Notes: generated by a model from the letters alone, not told the origin. Shown: positions 1 to 6,412, counted from the first letter of the stretch. The stretch: DNA of 9,846 nucleotides from Parcubacteria group bacterium (GCA_016177305.1 JACOVK010000039.1:1-9846), one strand, 5' to 3'. Numbers and translations: made by a program.

Positions 1-277
1 CCTTGGAGCGGTTGCGGCCGCAATTGCCGAAAAAAACGGCACCCTCATCATAACCGCGGACCACGGCAACATTGAGGAAATGAAAGACCTCTCAAGCGGG
101 CGCGTTGATACCGAGCATTCAAAGAGCCAGGTTCCGTGCTGGATTTGGCGCCTATCATCTCCGCTGCCCGAGGTCAGGCCCGAGGGCATGCTCGCGGATG
201 TGGCGCCAACAATTTTGGAACTGTTCGGGATCAAGCAGCCCGAGGAGATGACCGGTAAAAGCTTATTCAAGAAGTAA
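1..277 (+). CDS. gpmI: 2,3-bisphosphoglycerate-independent phosphoglycerate mutase, C-terminal end (partial, 5' truncated by window)
   Basis: This is the last ~91 codons of a gene that begins before the window (frame starts at base 2). The translation carries the alkaline-phosphatase-superfamily metal site TADHGN, then DTEHSKSQVPC, whose His corresponds to the third metal-binding His of iPGM. It ends with DVAPTILELFGIKQPEEMTGKSL, the usual iPGM C-terminus. The family interconverts 3- and 2-phosphoglycerate in glycolysis using two Mn ions. The stop lies 10 nt before a second, complete gpmI. The two C-termini are clearly homologous but diverged: HSKSQVPC here against HSTNPVPC there, with a shorter segment between that motif and the final DVAPTIL block. 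They are therefore old paralogues rather than a fresh duplication. Whether the missing N-terminus holds the catalytic Ser cannot be seen. Confidence 0.9.
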   Translation, partial: LGAVAAAIAEKNGTLIITADHGNIEEMKDLSSGRVDTEHSKSQVPCWIWRLSSPLPEVRPEGMLADVAPTILELFGIKQPEEMTGKSLFKK

Positions 278-287
278 CTGTAGCCCC

Positions 288-1871
288 ATGCCCGTACGTG
301 CCAACAATGTACCCTTAGTGCTCGCGATTTTGGACGGCTGGGGAATTGCTCCGCCGTCGCGCGGAAACGCGATTACCGAGGCCAAACTGCCGTTCTACAA
401 CGATTTGCTCAAAAATTACCGGGTCGTAACGCTTGCCGCCGCCGGAGAGGCGGTGGGCCTGCCCTGGGGCGAGCCCGGCAACTCGGAAGTCGGGCACCTT
501 AACCTTGGCGCGGGAAAAATCGTGTACCAGGACGTGTTGCGCATCAACCAGGCCATTGAGAACGGAAGTTTTTTTGAGCACGAGGTGCTGCTCGGAGCCA
601 TTGGCCACTGCAAAAAACACAACTCAAGCTTCCACATCATCGGCATTTTGAGCGACGGCGGGGTGCACGGCCACCAGGACCACATCTATGCAGCCCTGGA
701 GCTCGCGGCCCGCGCGGCGCTTTCGCACGTGTTCCTGCACCTTATCCTGGATGGCCGCGACGTTGCGTACGACAGCGCAAAAACATACCTTGAACAGCTT
801 GAACGGGTGATGAAGCGTTTGGGCGCGGGCTCGGTTGCCACCATGAGCGGCAGGTTTTACGCCATGGACCGCGATAACCAGTGGGATCGGGTGGAAAAAG
901 CCTACCGCGCCATGGTCAGAGGAGAGTCCGCGGAAACGTTTGCAAGCCCCTTGGAGGCGCTCAAGGCGAGCTACGCCAATGCGGTGTACGACGAAGCGTT
1001 TGTGCCGGCAATCATTCTTCAAGAAGAGAAGGCGGGGAGCAGCAGCCGCATACAGCCGGGCGACTCGGTCATTTTCACCAACTACCGCCCGGACCGGGCG
1101 CGCGAGCTCGCCCGCGCGTTCGTGCTTCCCGGATTCAACAAGTTCCAGCGGACCCTCCTTTCCAACCTTTACTTTATCACCATGTCCGAGTACGACCCGG
1201 ACCTGCCCGTGCGCGTCGCCTTCAAAAAGGAACTCGTGGAGAAGGGGCTCGCTCGGGTGGTAAGCGAGGCCGGGCTCACGCAGCTGCACATCGCGGAGAC
1301 GGAAAAGTACGCGCACGTTACCTACTTTTTTAACGGCGGCAGGGATGTTACGTTCTCCGGCCAGGAGAACGCGATCATCCCTTCTTCGGGGGTTGCTTCG
1401 TACGCGGACAAGCCCGAAATGGCCACTCCGGAAATCACCAAGCAGGTGCAGAGCTCGCTCGGGAGCGGGAAGCACGATATCATCATCGCCAATTTCGCGA
1501 ACGCGGACATGGTGGGCCACACCGGCAACCTTGCCGCAACCGTTCAAGGGCTTTCCGTTATTGACCGCGCCCTTGCGGCGATTTTTCGCGAGGTTGAAAA
1601 GCGGGGCGGCGCCATGCTGGTAACTGCGGACCACGGCAATGCCGAGGAAATGGTAAACTGGGAGAACGGGCACATTATCAAAGATCACAGCACCAACCCG
1701 GTGCCGTGCATTCTCGCGGCCAAAGCGTTTAAGCGCCAAACGCCCCTGCAGAAAGAGGTTATGCTGCACGAGATGGAAGTCAAGGGCGTCTTGAGCGACG
1801 TCGCTCCGACCATACTCTCGCTTCTCGGAATTTCCCAACCCGAAGAGATGTCCTCGCGCCCGATCCTATGA
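288..1871 (+). CDS. gpmI: 2,3-bisphosphoglycerate-independent phosphoglycerate mutase (complete)
   Basis: The 527-residue product is slightly longer than the ~510 typical of the family. It is the glycolytic enzyme converting 3-phosphoglycerate to 2-phosphoglycerate through a phosphoserine intermediate, in the cytosol. All expected landmarks are visible: Asp16 in AILDGWG, the phosphorylated Ser66 in GEPGNSEVGH, His127 in SDGGVHGHQDH, the DGRD and SGRFYAMDRD substrate-binding blocks (about 155-195), NYRPDRARE (265-273), and the second metal site Asp407/His411 (NADMVGHTG), Asp448/His449 (TADHG) and His467 (DHSTNPVPC). It looks fully active. The ATG lies 10 nt after the previous paralogue's stop, with no Shine-Dalgarno sequence, which suggests one transcript. 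Its stop overlaps the next start as ATGA. The C-terminus (EMSSRPIL) departs slightly from the usual TGKSL. Confidence 0.97.
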   Translation: MPVRANNVPLVLAILDGWGIAPPSRGNAITEAKLPFYNDLLKNYRVVTLAAAGEAVGLPWGEPGNSEVGHLNLGAGKIVYQDVLRINQAIENGSFFEHEVLLGAIGHCKKHNSSFHIIGILSDGGVHGHQDHIYAALELAARAALSHVFLHLILDGRDVAYDSAKTYLEQLERVMKRLGAGSVATMSGRFYAMDRDNQWDRVEKAYRAMVRGESAETFASPLEALKASYANAVYDEAFVPAIILQEEKAGSSSRIQPGDSVIFTNYRPDRARELARAFVLPGFNKFQRTLLSNLYFITMSEYDPDLPVRVAFKKELVEKGLARVVSEAGLTQLHIAETEKYAHVTYFFNGGRDVTFSGQENAIIPSSGVASYADKPEMATPEITKQVQSSLGSGKHDIIIANFANADMVGHTGNLAATVQGLSVIDRALAAIFREVEKRGGAMLVTADHGNAEEMVNWENGHIIKDHSTNPVPCILAAKAFKRQTPLQKEVMLHEMEVKGVLSDVAPTILSLLGISQPEEMSSRPIL

Positions 1872-2407
1872 CGATTTCTGCGCTAGACACCCAGGCAAGT
1901 GCCGCGTTGTTCCACGCGGGAGAGCGGCTGCCCGATGGGCTGGTGGTGTTTTTGGCGTCGTACCTCATCTGGGCGTTTGGCGCGCTTATGCTCGTGTTGC
2001 TCTGGAAGAAGCGCGCTCGCGCGCGTTCCCTTCTCCCGCTCATTGCGGGAAGCGCGCTCGCGTACGCCATAAACGCGGCGCTCCACCTCGCCGTATTCCG
2101 CGCCCGGCCGTTCGTTGCACTTGAAGTAAGCGCGATCATCAATACGGCCCACCTTGCCAGTTCGTTCCCTTCGGACCACGCCGCAGTGGCGTTTTCGCTC
2201 GCCGTGGGGTACGTTTTTTTGGATAAAAAGAACGCGTGGCTTTTTTTGGCGTTCGCGTTTATGGTTTCACTCGGCCGCGTGCTTGCTGGAGTTCATTTTG
2301 CCGGGGACGTGCTTGCCGGCGCGGCAGTGGGGGTGCTCGCGGGCGTCCTGGTTCACCACCGGCCTTGGCGCTCGTGGTTTGCCGCTACTTGGCTTTCAAG
2401 GCTCTGA
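1868..2407 (+). CDS. PAP2-family membrane phosphatase, likely undecaprenyl-diphosphatase (BcrC-like)
   Basis: The 179-residue integral membrane protein has about five hydrophobic segments (near 25-47, 56-75, 105-118, 122-136 and 145-162). The PAP2 acid-phosphatase signature is present: H73-x6-R80-P81, the P101-S-D-H104 motif inside SSFPSDHAA, and R137-x5-H143-x3-D147. SFPSDH is typical of the BcrC/undecaprenyl pyrophosphatase branch, which recycles the lipid carrier for peptidoglycan at the outer face of the membrane. Motif 1 usually starts with Lys; here that position is His, a mild deviation. The start overlaps the gpmI stop (ATGA), so translational coupling is likely. No separate promoter or ribosome site is seen. 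Its 3' end overlaps the convergent CAP gene by 23 bp. The exact lipid substrate is inferred. Confidence 0.88.
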   Translation: MTISALDTQASAALFHAGERLPDGLVVFLASYLIWAFGALMLVLLWKKRARARSLLPLIAGSALAYAINAALHLAVFRARPFVALEVSAIINTAHLASSFPSDHAAVAFSLAVGYVFLDKKNAWLFLAFAFMVSLGRVLAGVHFAGDVLAGAAVGVLAGVLVHHRPWRSWFAATWLSRL

Positions 2408-3383
2408 ACTCGCGCCTGATTTCCGCTTCAAACGCGACGAGCAAGAGCAGTGAGACAAATCCCGCAATGGCGAGGTTTGTGTTGAGCGAGTCCGGGAACG
2501 AAGGGAGCGCGGATGTTTTTGCGGTGAGGTTTTGCAGCAAGTAGGAGAGCGCGGGGTAGGAAATCGGTGTGCTGACCAGCACGCCGCCTTGCTCTTCGGT
2601 AAGCGCGAACGTGGTTTCGCCGGAGCAGCATTCAGAGCGCGCTTTGAGGAGCGTCTGGTAGGAGCCGCCCGGTGCAACTTTTGTGAACGGAGCGAGGGCG
2701 ATGCTCGGTTCGGAGATGTTTGACGCCGCAACGCGCGTATCGCGCGTTGGTTTGAGCATCACGTCAAAATACCTTGAGCCCGCGAGGCTCGGAAGCATCA
2801 CCAAATCCGCGGCGAGCGTTTTGAGCGAGTCGCGGCGGATGCCCAAATCGTTGCTTGCATTTTCCAGCGCCTGCCCGAGCACGGTGGGGGAATCCGAGAG
2901 CAGCGTTCCAAAGAGCTGCACCACAACGGTTGTTTCCCGGCCTCCCCAGTTTCCGCGCGCGGCAACGATGCCGATGTCCGAGTAGCGGCTGTTTACGATG
3001 TTGGCGCGGTGCGTAGGGCTTTCCATCCACGCGGCCATGAGCGGCTCGTTTTCAGAAAAATCTATGGCCAGGTTCTCCCCGGCGTACAGGTAGTGGTACC
3101 CTGATTCTTCTATCCATTCGTAAAATGGTTTGCCTTCGGGAGTGGTGTGGCTGAAGTATGCCTTACCGAGCAGGTCAAGAGCCTTGCGCTGGGCCGCTTC
3201 GGTGAGCGCGTGGTTCGGAACCAGTTCTTGAATGCCTTGCTCGGCGCGAACCGCATTGGTCATCTGGATGAGGTCAGAGGCGCTCATACTGCTCGCGAGC
3301 GCTGCGGACGGCGCAAGCAAAAGAGGCCCCATGATCAGAAGGGCGCTTAATTTTGGCAGCGCGCGTTTCCAGAGGGGAAACAT
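2385..3383 (-). CDS. secreted CAP/SCP (YkwD-like) domain protein with C-terminal membrane anchor
   Basis: From the chosen ATG at 3383 the product is 332 residues. It opens with a classical signal peptide: basic MFPLWKRALPK, a hydrophobic core, and ALASS with cleavage near residue 29. The CAP domain spans about 34-159, with YFSHTTPEGKPF (His79), AGENLA (Glu103), SPTHRANI (His125) and VVQLFG, the usual bacterial YkwD-type landmarks. An uncharacterised stretch (160-300) follows, containing a Cys-Cys pair, then a hydrophobic helix (301-318) and a basic tail (EIRREFRALKAK). This gives an extracellular domain tethered to the membrane. Function of bacterial CAP proteins is mostly unknown. An in-frame ATG at 3416 would add 11 residues, but it sits right after a hairpin, its codons are AT-richer than the gene, and it spoils the signal peptide. 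The open frame continues to 4016 inside manC, which is not credible. Confidence 0.88.
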   Translation of the reverse strand: MFPLWKRALPKLSALLIMGPLLLAPSAALASSMSASDLIQMTNAVRAEQGIQELVPNHALTEAAQRKALDLLGKAYFSHTTPEGKPFYEWIEESGYHYLYAGENLAIDFSENEPLMAAWMESPTHRANIVNSRYSDIGIVAARGNWGGRETTVVVQLFGTLLSDSPTVLGQALENASNDLGIRRDSLKTLAADLVMLPSLAGSRYFDVMLKPTRDTRVAASNISEPSIALAPFTKVAPGGSYQTLLKARSECCSGETTFALTEEQGGVLVSTPISYPALSYLLQNLTAKTSALPSFPDSLNTNLAIAGFVSLLLLVAFEAEIRREFRALKAK

Positions 3384-3420
3384 CAGAAGTGTATTGTAGA
3401 TGAGAGATACCAACATAAAA

Positions 3421-3443
3421 CCCGCGTTTTCGGCAAACACGGG
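3421..3443 (-). promoter_or_regulatory. hairpin followed by short U-run in the CAP-gene leader (possible attenuator)
   Basis: The two 9-base arms (3421-3429 and 3435-3443) pair with one mismatch around a 5-base loop: CCCG, mismatch, GTTT on one side and the complement on the other. On the minus strand the hairpin is followed by TTTT (3420-3417) and the in-frame ATG at 3416. It lies about 19-41 nt into the predicted transcript. It looks like a weak intrinsic terminator or a structure that masks the 3416 start. Function is inferred. Confidence 0.5.
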
Positions 3444-3467
3444 TCTGGCGAGGAAACTAGTACGGTC

Positions 3468-3496
3468 AGTATAGCATACCTTGAATACAAAGTCAA
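3468..3496 (-). promoter_or_regulatory. sigma-70-type promoter of the CAP-domain gene
   Basis: Read on the minus strand, TTGACT (3496-3491) and TATACT (3473-3468) are separated by exactly 17 nt. The predicted start near 3461 gives a leader of about 78 nt to the ATG at 3383. It overlaps the plus-strand manC promoter. Confidence 0.75.
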
Positions 3497-3509
3497 GAGG
3501 TGCTACAAT
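3481..3509 (+). promoter_or_regulatory. sigma-70-type promoter of manC-mltG, predicting a leaderless mRNA
   Basis: TTGAAT (3481-3486) and TACAAT (3504-3509) are separated by 17 nt. The usual 7-nt distance from the -10 end puts the transcription start at 3516, which is the A of the manC ATG. There is no room for a Shine-Dalgarno sequence. Confidence 0.75.
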
Positions 3510-3515
3510 CTTTTT

Positions 3516-4589
3516 ATGAAAGTTGTCATTCTTGCGGGCGGCGCGGGCACGCGGCTGTGGCCGCTCTCCCGCGCGCGCTACCCCAAACAGCTCCAATCCA
3601 TTTTCGGCAAAGAGACGCTTTTGCAGCGGACCTACCAAAGGATCCGGCGCGTGGTTTCGGAAAAGGATATCCTCGTCGCAACCGGCGCAAACCATGCGGC
3701 TCGCGTTCGCGCGCAGCTCCCCGGGCTTCCGAAACATAATATTTTGGTTGAGCCGGTAGGCAGGGATAGTGCGGGCGCGATTGGTTTTGCGGCCGCGCGC
3801 GCGCAACGGGAACAGCCGGATGGCATACTCGTTTCTGTGCACGCGGATGCCTGGGTCGGCGACGACAAAGCATTTGCGTCCCTGCTCCGCGCCGCGCAAA
3901 AAACGCTTGGTGCTTTTCCGGATCACACCCTGCTCTACGGGATTACTCCCACGTATCCGGAAACGGGCTACGGGTATATTCAGCTGAACAAAAAAGTTGT
4001 ACAGCACGAAACACACCCGGTGTACTCGGTAAAACGGTTTATTGAGAAGCCAACGCTTGCTCGTGCCCGCTCGCTGGTTTTGGATGCAACGTACCTTTGG
4101 AATCCCGGATGGTTCGCGTGGCGCGTTGACGCGCTACTCGGGCTGTATAAAAAGTTTTTGCCAAAAGATTATGCTTCGCTTATGCGCATTGCGGCAGCTC
4201 GCCCGCCTTCTCTCTCGGCGGTTGTCGGGAAAGAGTTTCCAAAGCTCACCTCAATTTCCATTGACCACGGCATTTTAGAGCGCACGGACAAGCGGCTCGT
4301 AATCCCCACTGACATCAAGTGGGCGGACATCGGCCACTGGCGCAGCGTCGCGGAAATGTCCAAAAAAGACCGCGACGGTAACGCGGTGGCGGGCGAATCC
4401 GTCTTACTGGACAGCAGCAATAATTTTTTGATGAGTTCATCGGGGAAATGCATTGCCGCGCTCGGAGTTAAAAATCTTGTGATGGTGGAGACTGATGACG
4501 TTATTCTGCTGGTTGACAAAGCGCGTGCCCAGGAGGTTAAAACCGTGGTTGCGGAACTTACCAAGCGGGGCGCTAAAAAGTATTTATAA
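3516..4589 (+). CDS. manC: mannose-1-phosphate guanylyltransferase (GDP-mannose pyrophosphorylase)
   Basis: The 357-residue cytosolic enzyme makes GDP-mannose from GTP and mannose-1-phosphate for surface polysaccharides or glycans. The nucleotidyltransferase signature is at the very N-terminus: LAGGAGTRLWPLSR, then YPKQ (residues 6-25). Further landmarks are EPVGRDSAGAIGFAA (79-93), FIEKP (175-179), WNPGWF (195-200), SIDHGILE (248-255) and WADIGHW (269-275). It is the short, single-domain form without the phosphomannose isomerase half found in longer bifunctional ManC proteins. The block usually reading PADH or SDH reads VHADAW here (108-113), a small departure. The ATG at 3516 is supported by the GGAGTR motif just behind it and by the promoter ending 6 nt upstream. 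The stop is 2 nt before mltG. Confidence 0.93.
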   Translation: MKVVILAGGAGTRLWPLSRARYPKQLQSIFGKETLLQRTYQRIRRVVSEKDILVATGANHAARVRAQLPGLPKHNILVEPVGRDSAGAIGFAAARAQREQPDGILVSVHADAWVGDDKAFASLLRAAQKTLGAFPDHTLLYGITPTYPETGYGYIQLNKKVVQHETHPVYSVKRFIEKPTLARARSLVLDATYLWNPGWFAWRVDALLGLYKKFLPKDYASLMRIAAARPPSLSAVVGKEFPKLTSISIDHGILERTDKRLVIPTDIKWADIGHWRSVAEMSKKDRDGNAVAGESVLLDSSNNFLMSSSGKCIAALGVKNLVMVETDDVILLVDKARAQEVKTVVAELTKRGAKKYL

Positions 4590-4591
4590 CT

Positions 4592-5635
4592 ATGCATAGA
4601 GCAGCAGCATACGCCATCATTGCCGCATCCCTGTCCGCAAGCATCGCCGCAGCATTCATAGGCTACCAATTTTTCGGCAGCATATTTGTTCCGGAACATT
4701 CGCGCGAATTTATCGTTTCGCAGGGAGAGTCCGTAACGCACATCAGCGCTTCGCTCAAAGAGCGCGGCGCGATACGGAGCGATTTTTGGTTCCGGGCGCT
4801 CGTGTGGCTTACGCGGAAGCAGGGCGCATTGTTAGCGGGAACGTTTGAGCTTCCGGAACGCGTTTCCTCGCGGGGTATGGTTCAGTTGCTCGCAACCGCG
4901 GCACAGCAGGATGTGGCCACCGTTACAATCCTTGAAGGCTGGGGGATCAAGGACATTGCGGGCTACTTTGAAGGCAAAGGCATGTTCCAGCCCGGAGCGT
5001 TCATTGGCCTGACGGGCGCCCCCGGCGCGTTCGGCTCGGCTGACAACGGTTTTTACAATGAGCTTGCCGTGCGGTACCGCCCGCTGGTGTACCGGACTGC
5101 GGCTGCGCCATTGGAGGGGTACTTGTTTCCGGATACGTACGAGGTGTTTGCGGACGCAACCGCGAAAGACGTGGTAACCAAGATGGTTGAGAATTTCGCG
5201 AGCAAGATCACTCCGGAGATGATGGAAGCGGTTGCGAGAGAGGGAAAGAACTTCTACAACGTTTTGATTATGGCTTCCATTATTGAGGCCGAGGTGCCGC
5301 ACGAGGAAGATCGCGCCGTAGTTTCCGATATATTCTGGTCGCGGCTTGCATCCGGCGTGGCCCTGCAGTCAGACGCAACGCTCAACTATATTCTGGGCGG
5401 GAAGAATCCGGCGCTGACGCTTGAGCAGCTTGAAATTGATTCAGCGTACAATACCTACAAGTATCTGGGGCTTCCACCCACTCCCATCGGAAACCCGGGC
5501 CTCTCCGCGATCCGCGCGGCCATATACCCGGCTCGCACCGATTACTTCTACTTTCTTTCAACCCCAGAAGGGGAGACCATCTTCAGCCGGACTTTGGACG
5601 AGCATAATGCGGCAAAAGCCAAGCATTTGCGCTAG
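4592..5635 (+). CDS. mltG: endolytic murein transglycosylase MltG (YceG family)
   Basis: The 347-residue membrane-anchored enzyme cleaves nascent glycan strands and is thought to set peptidoglycan chain length. An N-terminal membrane helix (about 6-32) is followed by a LysM-like subdomain (FIVSQGESVTHISASLKERG, 40-59) and the YceG catalytic region. Diagnostic motifs are EGYLFPDTYE (175-184), IMASIIEAEV with the catalytic Glu at 232, RLASGVALQSDATLNYI (251-267), and YNTYKYLGLPPTPIGNPG (286-303). Length matches the family. It starts 2 nt after the manC stop without a Shine-Dalgarno sequence, so it is probably co-transcribed and translated by reinitiation. A small CCCC/GGGG inverted repeat touches the stop (5638-5649) but has no T-run, so no convincing terminator separates it from the ribosomal operon. 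Confidence 0.95.
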   Translation: MHRAAAYAIIAASLSASIAAAFIGYQFFGSIFVPEHSREFIVSQGESVTHISASLKERGAIRSDFWFRALVWLTRKQGALLAGTFELPERVSSRGMVQLLATAAQQDVATVTILEGWGIKDIAGYFEGKGMFQPGAFIGLTGAPGAFGSADNGFYNELAVRYRPLVYRTAAAPLEGYLFPDTYEVFADATAKDVVTKMVENFASKITPEMMEAVAREGKNFYNVLIMASIIEAEVPHEEDRAVVSDIFWSRLASGVALQSDATLNYILGGKNPALTLEQLEIDSAYNTYKYLGLPPTPIGNPGLSAIRAAIYPARTDYFYFLSTPEGETIFSRTLDEHNAAKAKHLR

Positions 5636-5649
5636 GCCCCCCTTGGGGA

Positions 5650-5678
5650 TTGACGGTTTTGCCGCGATGTAGTAGGCT
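5650..5678 (+). promoter_or_regulatory. promoter of the rplJ-rplL operon
   Basis: TTGACG (5650-5655), a 17-nt spacer, then TAGGCT (5673-5678). The predicted start near 5685 lies just before the 5' arm of the L10-type leader at 5696. The -35 is near consensus and the -10 keeps the TAnnnT core. Confidence 0.65.
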
Positions 5679-5695
5679 GTGTGTATATCATTCCA

Positions 5696-5827
5696 TTTTC
5701 CGCAGACAGCAGGCCCCGCCGGATCGGCGGGTTAATCATGACCTGCCGAGGAAAACGCAACGCTTTCAGGGCTGCAAGAGCCAGGGGAGCATTGCATATC
5801 CTGTCTGCGGAAAACCGCAGATTTTTT
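5696..5827 (+). ncRNA. ribosomal protein L10 leader (cis-regulatory RNA) ahead of rplJL
   Basis: The leader is closed by a perfect 14-bp helix between 5696-5709 and 5801-5814 (core CCGCAGACAG with CTGTCTGCGG). Inside it, CAGG (5710-5713) pairs with CCTG (5742-5745) around a 7-bp stem, CCCGCCG/CGGCGGG (5715-5731). The asymmetric loop TTAATCATGA and the following CCTGCCGAGG resemble conserved parts of the L10 leader as I recall that family. A third arm pairs 5757-5764 with 5788-5795, with one mismatch, enclosing GGCT/AGCC. The 3' strand of the closing helix doubles as the 5' strand of a terminator. In Bacillus subtilis the L10(L12)4 complex binds such a leader and represses rplJL by termination. 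The same role is inferred here; a covariance-model search was not run. Confidence 0.82.
5804..5827 (+). terminator. intrinsic terminator (attenuator) inside the rplJ leader
   Basis: TCTGCGG (5804-5810), loop AAAA, CCGCAGA (5815-5821), followed by six T (5822-5827). The 7-bp hairpin and T-run end 11 nt before the rplJ ATG. Its left arm is also part of the 14-bp closing helix of the leader, so the two structures exclude each other. Confidence 0.85.
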
Positions 5828-5838
5828 GTTTGAACCAT

Positions 5839-6363
5839 ATGCCAAAAACACGAAAACAGAAAGAGCAGGCCGCGAAGGAGGCGGCGCAGTACGCGGCGCT
5901 TGCCAAAGCAATGGTTTTTGTGGGCTACCACGGGCTTTCGGTTTCCCAGCTTTCAGAGCTCCGGAAGAAGCTCCGGGCCGAGCAGGTTGCATTCCGGGTC
6001 ATCAAAAAGACGCTCCTCGCGCGCGTACTCAAAGAAGCGAAGCTTGCGGTGGATGTCAAAAGCATGGGGACCGGGCTCGCGGTTGCGTTCGCGCTCTCGG
6101 ATGAAGTGTCGGCCGCGAAAGTGCTTGCCGAGTTCCAGAAAAAGAATGACGCGCTCAAACTGTACGGCGGCGTGCTGGAAAGCGCGTTTATTGACGAGGC
6201 CGGTGTTCGCGCGCTTTCCAAGCTTTTAAGCAAGCCGGAATTGTACGCAAAACTGGCCGGTTCCATCAACGCACCGATTTCCGGTTTTGTGAATGTTCTG
6301 GCTGGAACGATCCGCGGATTGGTCACGGTATTGGGCGGCATTAACCGTGCGAAAGCAGGTTAG
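5839..6363 (+). CDS. rplJ: 50S ribosomal protein L10
   Basis: The 174-residue protein forms the base of the ribosomal stalk: its N-terminal part binds 23S rRNA with L11, and its C-terminal helix holds L7/L12 dimers. Recognisable blocks are MPKTRKQKEQ and the FVGYHGLSVSQLSELRKKLR region (27-46), FRVIKKTLLARVLKEA (52-67), GTGLAVAFALSDEVSAAKVLAEF (77-99), YGGVLESAFID, and the C-terminal helix ending GLVTVLGGINRAKAG. The frame is open back to 5650, but that would translate the leader and terminator, so ATG 5839 is chosen. No Shine-Dalgarno sequence precedes it; only the terminator T-run and TTTGAACCAT lie upstream. Expression is likely set by the L10 leader. rplL follows after 105 nt. Confidence 0.96.
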   Translation: MPKTRKQKEQAAKEAAQYAALAKAMVFVGYHGLSVSQLSELRKKLRAEQVAFRVIKKTLLARVLKEAKLAVDVKSMGTGLAVAFALSDEVSAAKVLAEFQKKNDALKLYGGVLESAFIDEAGVRALSKLLSKPELYAKLAGSINAPISGFVNVLAGTIRGLVTVLGGINRAKAG

Positions 6364-6368
6364 TGGTC

Positions 6369-6412
6369 ATCCCGCATCCCGTCATGCGGCGGGACAGGCT
6401 TTGATGCGGGAT
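6369..6412. repeat. REP-like imperfect palindrome between rplJ and rplL
   Basis: Perfect 10-bp outer arms, ATCCCGCATC (6369-6378) and GATGCGGGAT (6403-6412), enclose a smaller nested inverted repeat (CCCG at 6378-6381 with CGGG at 6390-6393). The form, TCATCCCG at one edge and CGGGATC at the other, resembles extragenic palindromes scattered in many bacterial genomes. No T-run follows, so it is not an intrinsic terminator. It could stabilise or process the mRNA between two cistrons that need different dosage. Only one copy is visible in this window. Confidence 0.6.

Noticed and set aside
624..1838. Long open frame of 404 codons on the minus strand across gpmI
   Set aside because: It is antisense to a fully conserved enzyme, has a low-complexity Arg/His/Val-rich translation with no recognisable motif, and is explained by GC-rich codon bias.
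3384..4016. N-terminal extension of the CAP gene frame to 543 residues
   Set aside because: It runs antisense through manC and across both promoters; the signal peptide right after the ATG at 3383 shows the real start.
4169..4741. 190-codon minus-strand frame across the end of manC and start of mltG
   Set aside because: It is opposite two well-conserved genes and its Ser/Leu/Thr-rich translation shows no domain.
5638..5649. CCCC/GGGG inverted repeat at the mltG stop as a terminator
   Set aside because: The stem is only 4 bp and no T-run follows.
5650..5838. Upstream extension of L10
   Set aside because: It would translate the promoter, the L10 leader and the terminator; MPKTRKQKEQ at 5839 is a normal L10 N-terminus.
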